A stretch of DNA of 5,893 nucleotides, from positions 1 through 5,893 of the forward strand of contig JACDBO010000116.1 of the NCBI GenBank assembly GCA_013694885.1, in the 5' to 3' direction. Numbering within the stretch: position 1 is the first letter of the stretch; each line of letters starts with the position of its first letter. Shown here one piece after another: positions 5,339 to 5,893 of the stretch. Position numbers and translations under genes: made by a program. The notes beneath the pieces are model-generated. The model had not been told where the DNA came from, made no database searches, and worked only from the letters and a program-made list of their open reading frames with translations. The stretch is from Chloroflexia bacterium. Its GTDB lineage: Bacteria > Chloroflexota > Chloroflexia > Thermomicrobiales > UBA6265.

Positions 5339-5632
5339 TCATATGGTGCCGATTCGATCATTGGCGGCAGAACAAGGTGAGATAGGCAAGAGTGAAAGGC
5401 TGACCGCTTGTTGCCCGCGATACCGATCGCAGCCTTTTCCTAGCGAAAACACCCAAGGCCTTTGGGCGTATCGGGGGGTTGCGGAGAGCCTACCGGGCTT
5501 CTACTATCGTCATGAGGGTTCTTGGCGGCTCAAAATCCCGGTTTGGGCTCCCCGCCGACTCTGATGGGCAGGAGCGGAGGGCTCTTGCATCCTGTAGCGG
5601 CACCGCTTTTGCGGTCCGGAGACGGCTAAAAT
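5339..5632 (+). other. Structured non-coding stretch or leader before the small gene
   Basis: About 290 bp without a convincing gene. An open frame from ATG 5343 (in frame with ATA/ATT upstream) to 5564 has no ribosome binding site and no recognisable content. Several small hairpins are visible: GCGAT/ATCGC (5417-5430), CCCAA/TTGGG (5452-5466), the compound stem at 5524-5556, and ACCGC-tttt-GCGGT (5602-5615). If transcription starts at the 5333 box, this would be a long structured leader of the downstream gene. I recognise no RNA family. Confidence 0.3.
5524..5556. promoter_or_regulatory. Compound hairpin in the small-gene leader
   Basis: GGCGG (5524-5528) pairs with CCGCC (5552-5556), and inside it CTCAAA (5529-5534) pairs with TTTGGG (5542-5547, one wobble), with loop ATCCCGG and a 4-nt bulge on the 3' side (5548-5551). 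It is stable, but no U-tract follows. Confidence 0.35.
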
Positions 5633-5638
5633 GGGAGG
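5633..5638 (+). promoter_or_regulatory. Ribosome binding site of the small terminal gene
   Basis: GGGAGG lies 9 nt before the ATG at 5648. This strong match is the main evidence that the short frame is a real gene. Confidence 0.75.
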
Positions 5639-5647
5639 AATGCTCGC

Positions 5648-5893
5648 ATGGTCTCGCGCGCAGTAGAGATTGAGAGCGCCCGAAGCGCGATTCTTTCGGC
5701 AGTTCCCCAACTAGGTGGTGAGCCGAGCCCAGTTAGCCTGATCAAATACTTGGTAACGAAGGGCACACCCGAAGACCTCGCCCGTACGGTCCTCTGGTAT
5801 CTGATTGATCAGAAGGAGCTGGGACTTTCCCGCGATTGGGCAGTTCGAGTACTTTCTGAGAATGGCCACCAGGCCGATGACGACGCGCATTAG
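5648..5893 (+). CDS. Small hypothetical protein, probable winged-helix fold
   Basis: An 81-residue soluble protein with no family I can name. Predicted layout: helix 1 (about 7-22, ESARSAILSAVPQL), helix 2 (27-39, SPVSLIKYLVTKG), helix 3 (41-57, PEDLARTVLWYLIDQKE), then a short strand-like segment (59-69, GLSRDWAVRVL) and an acidic tail ADDDAH. The pattern of a helix with LWxLID followed by LxLSxDWxVR resembles small winged-helix proteins in which helix 3 is the recognition helix and the following hairpin the wing. It could be a DNA-binding regulator or an adaptor; this is inference from pattern only. Codon use is less GC-rich at third positions than in the debranching, MFS and methyltransferase genes (cta, ggt, gta, tta-type codons appear), consistent with acquired DNA. 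Start chosen on a strong GGGAGG 9 nt upstream; complete, with TAG at 5891-5893. Confidence 0.75.
   Translation: MVSRAVEIESARSAILSAVPQLGGEPSPVSLIKYLVTKGTPEDLARTVLWYLIDQKELGLSRDWAVRVLSENGHQADDDAH

Noticed and set aside
5334..5564. 76-codon frame as a gene
   Set aside because: No ribosome binding site, begins inside the promoter-like box, and its composition has no recognisable protein pattern.
5627..5632. TAAAAT as a -10 box of the small gene
   Set aside because: Transcription would start at or after the ribosome binding site (5633-5638), and there is no -35 match at 15-18 bp.
1..5893. CRISPR array, tRNA or rRNA genes
   Set aside because: No regularly spaced identical repeats of suitable length, no tRNA T-arm/acceptor combination, and no rRNA-like sequence were seen.

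Overview
This is a high-GC bacterial window. Gene style (GC-rich third positions, strong AGGAGG-type ribosome binding sites, GTG/TTG starts plausible) and the protein families suggest a high-GC soil or thermophile-type bacterium. A Thermomicrobia-like Chloroflexota such as the Sphaerobacter group is my best guess, but this is inferred from impression, not from a database search.

Left part, ordinary chromosome (1-2596). The window opens inside a glycogen-debranching (amylo-alpha-1,6-glucosidase-type) enzyme on the + strand. It converges on a YbjJ-like major facilitator transporter on the - strand. The gap between the two stop codons is filled almost exactly by a perfect 13-bp inverted repeat, a bidirectional terminator candidate.

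Middle (2597-4771). A 476-bp divergent intergenic region without a convincing gene holds overlapping alternative hairpins and a degenerate 15-bp-period repeat. It is followed by two + strand genes with good ribosome binding sites: a stand-alone EAL-domain c-di-GMP phosphodiesterase with all catalytic residues but an altered loop-6 motif, and a class I SAM-dependent methyltransferase 76 bp downstream. Nothing links the two functionally beyond shared orientation.

Right part, accessory or scarred DNA (4772-5893). A strong hairpin follows the methyltransferase. Next come the first ~31 codons of an IS5-type transposase (- strand, truncated) and, directly abutting it, a 156-bp 3' fragment of a second EAL gene. 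That fragment is 88% identical to the intact EAL gene 1.3 kb upstream. Then comes an AT-rich island with a GAAC-N4-GTTC palindrome and a -10-like hexamer, about 300 bp of structured sequence with no convincing gene, and finally a small 81-residue protein with a probable winged-helix layout and an excellent ribosome binding site. The window ends at its stop codon.

No clear new multi-gene system is visible. The best leads are the EAL duplication/IS scar, the palindromic operator candidate, the alternative hairpins upstream of the EAL gene, and the uncharacterised small protein at the right edge.
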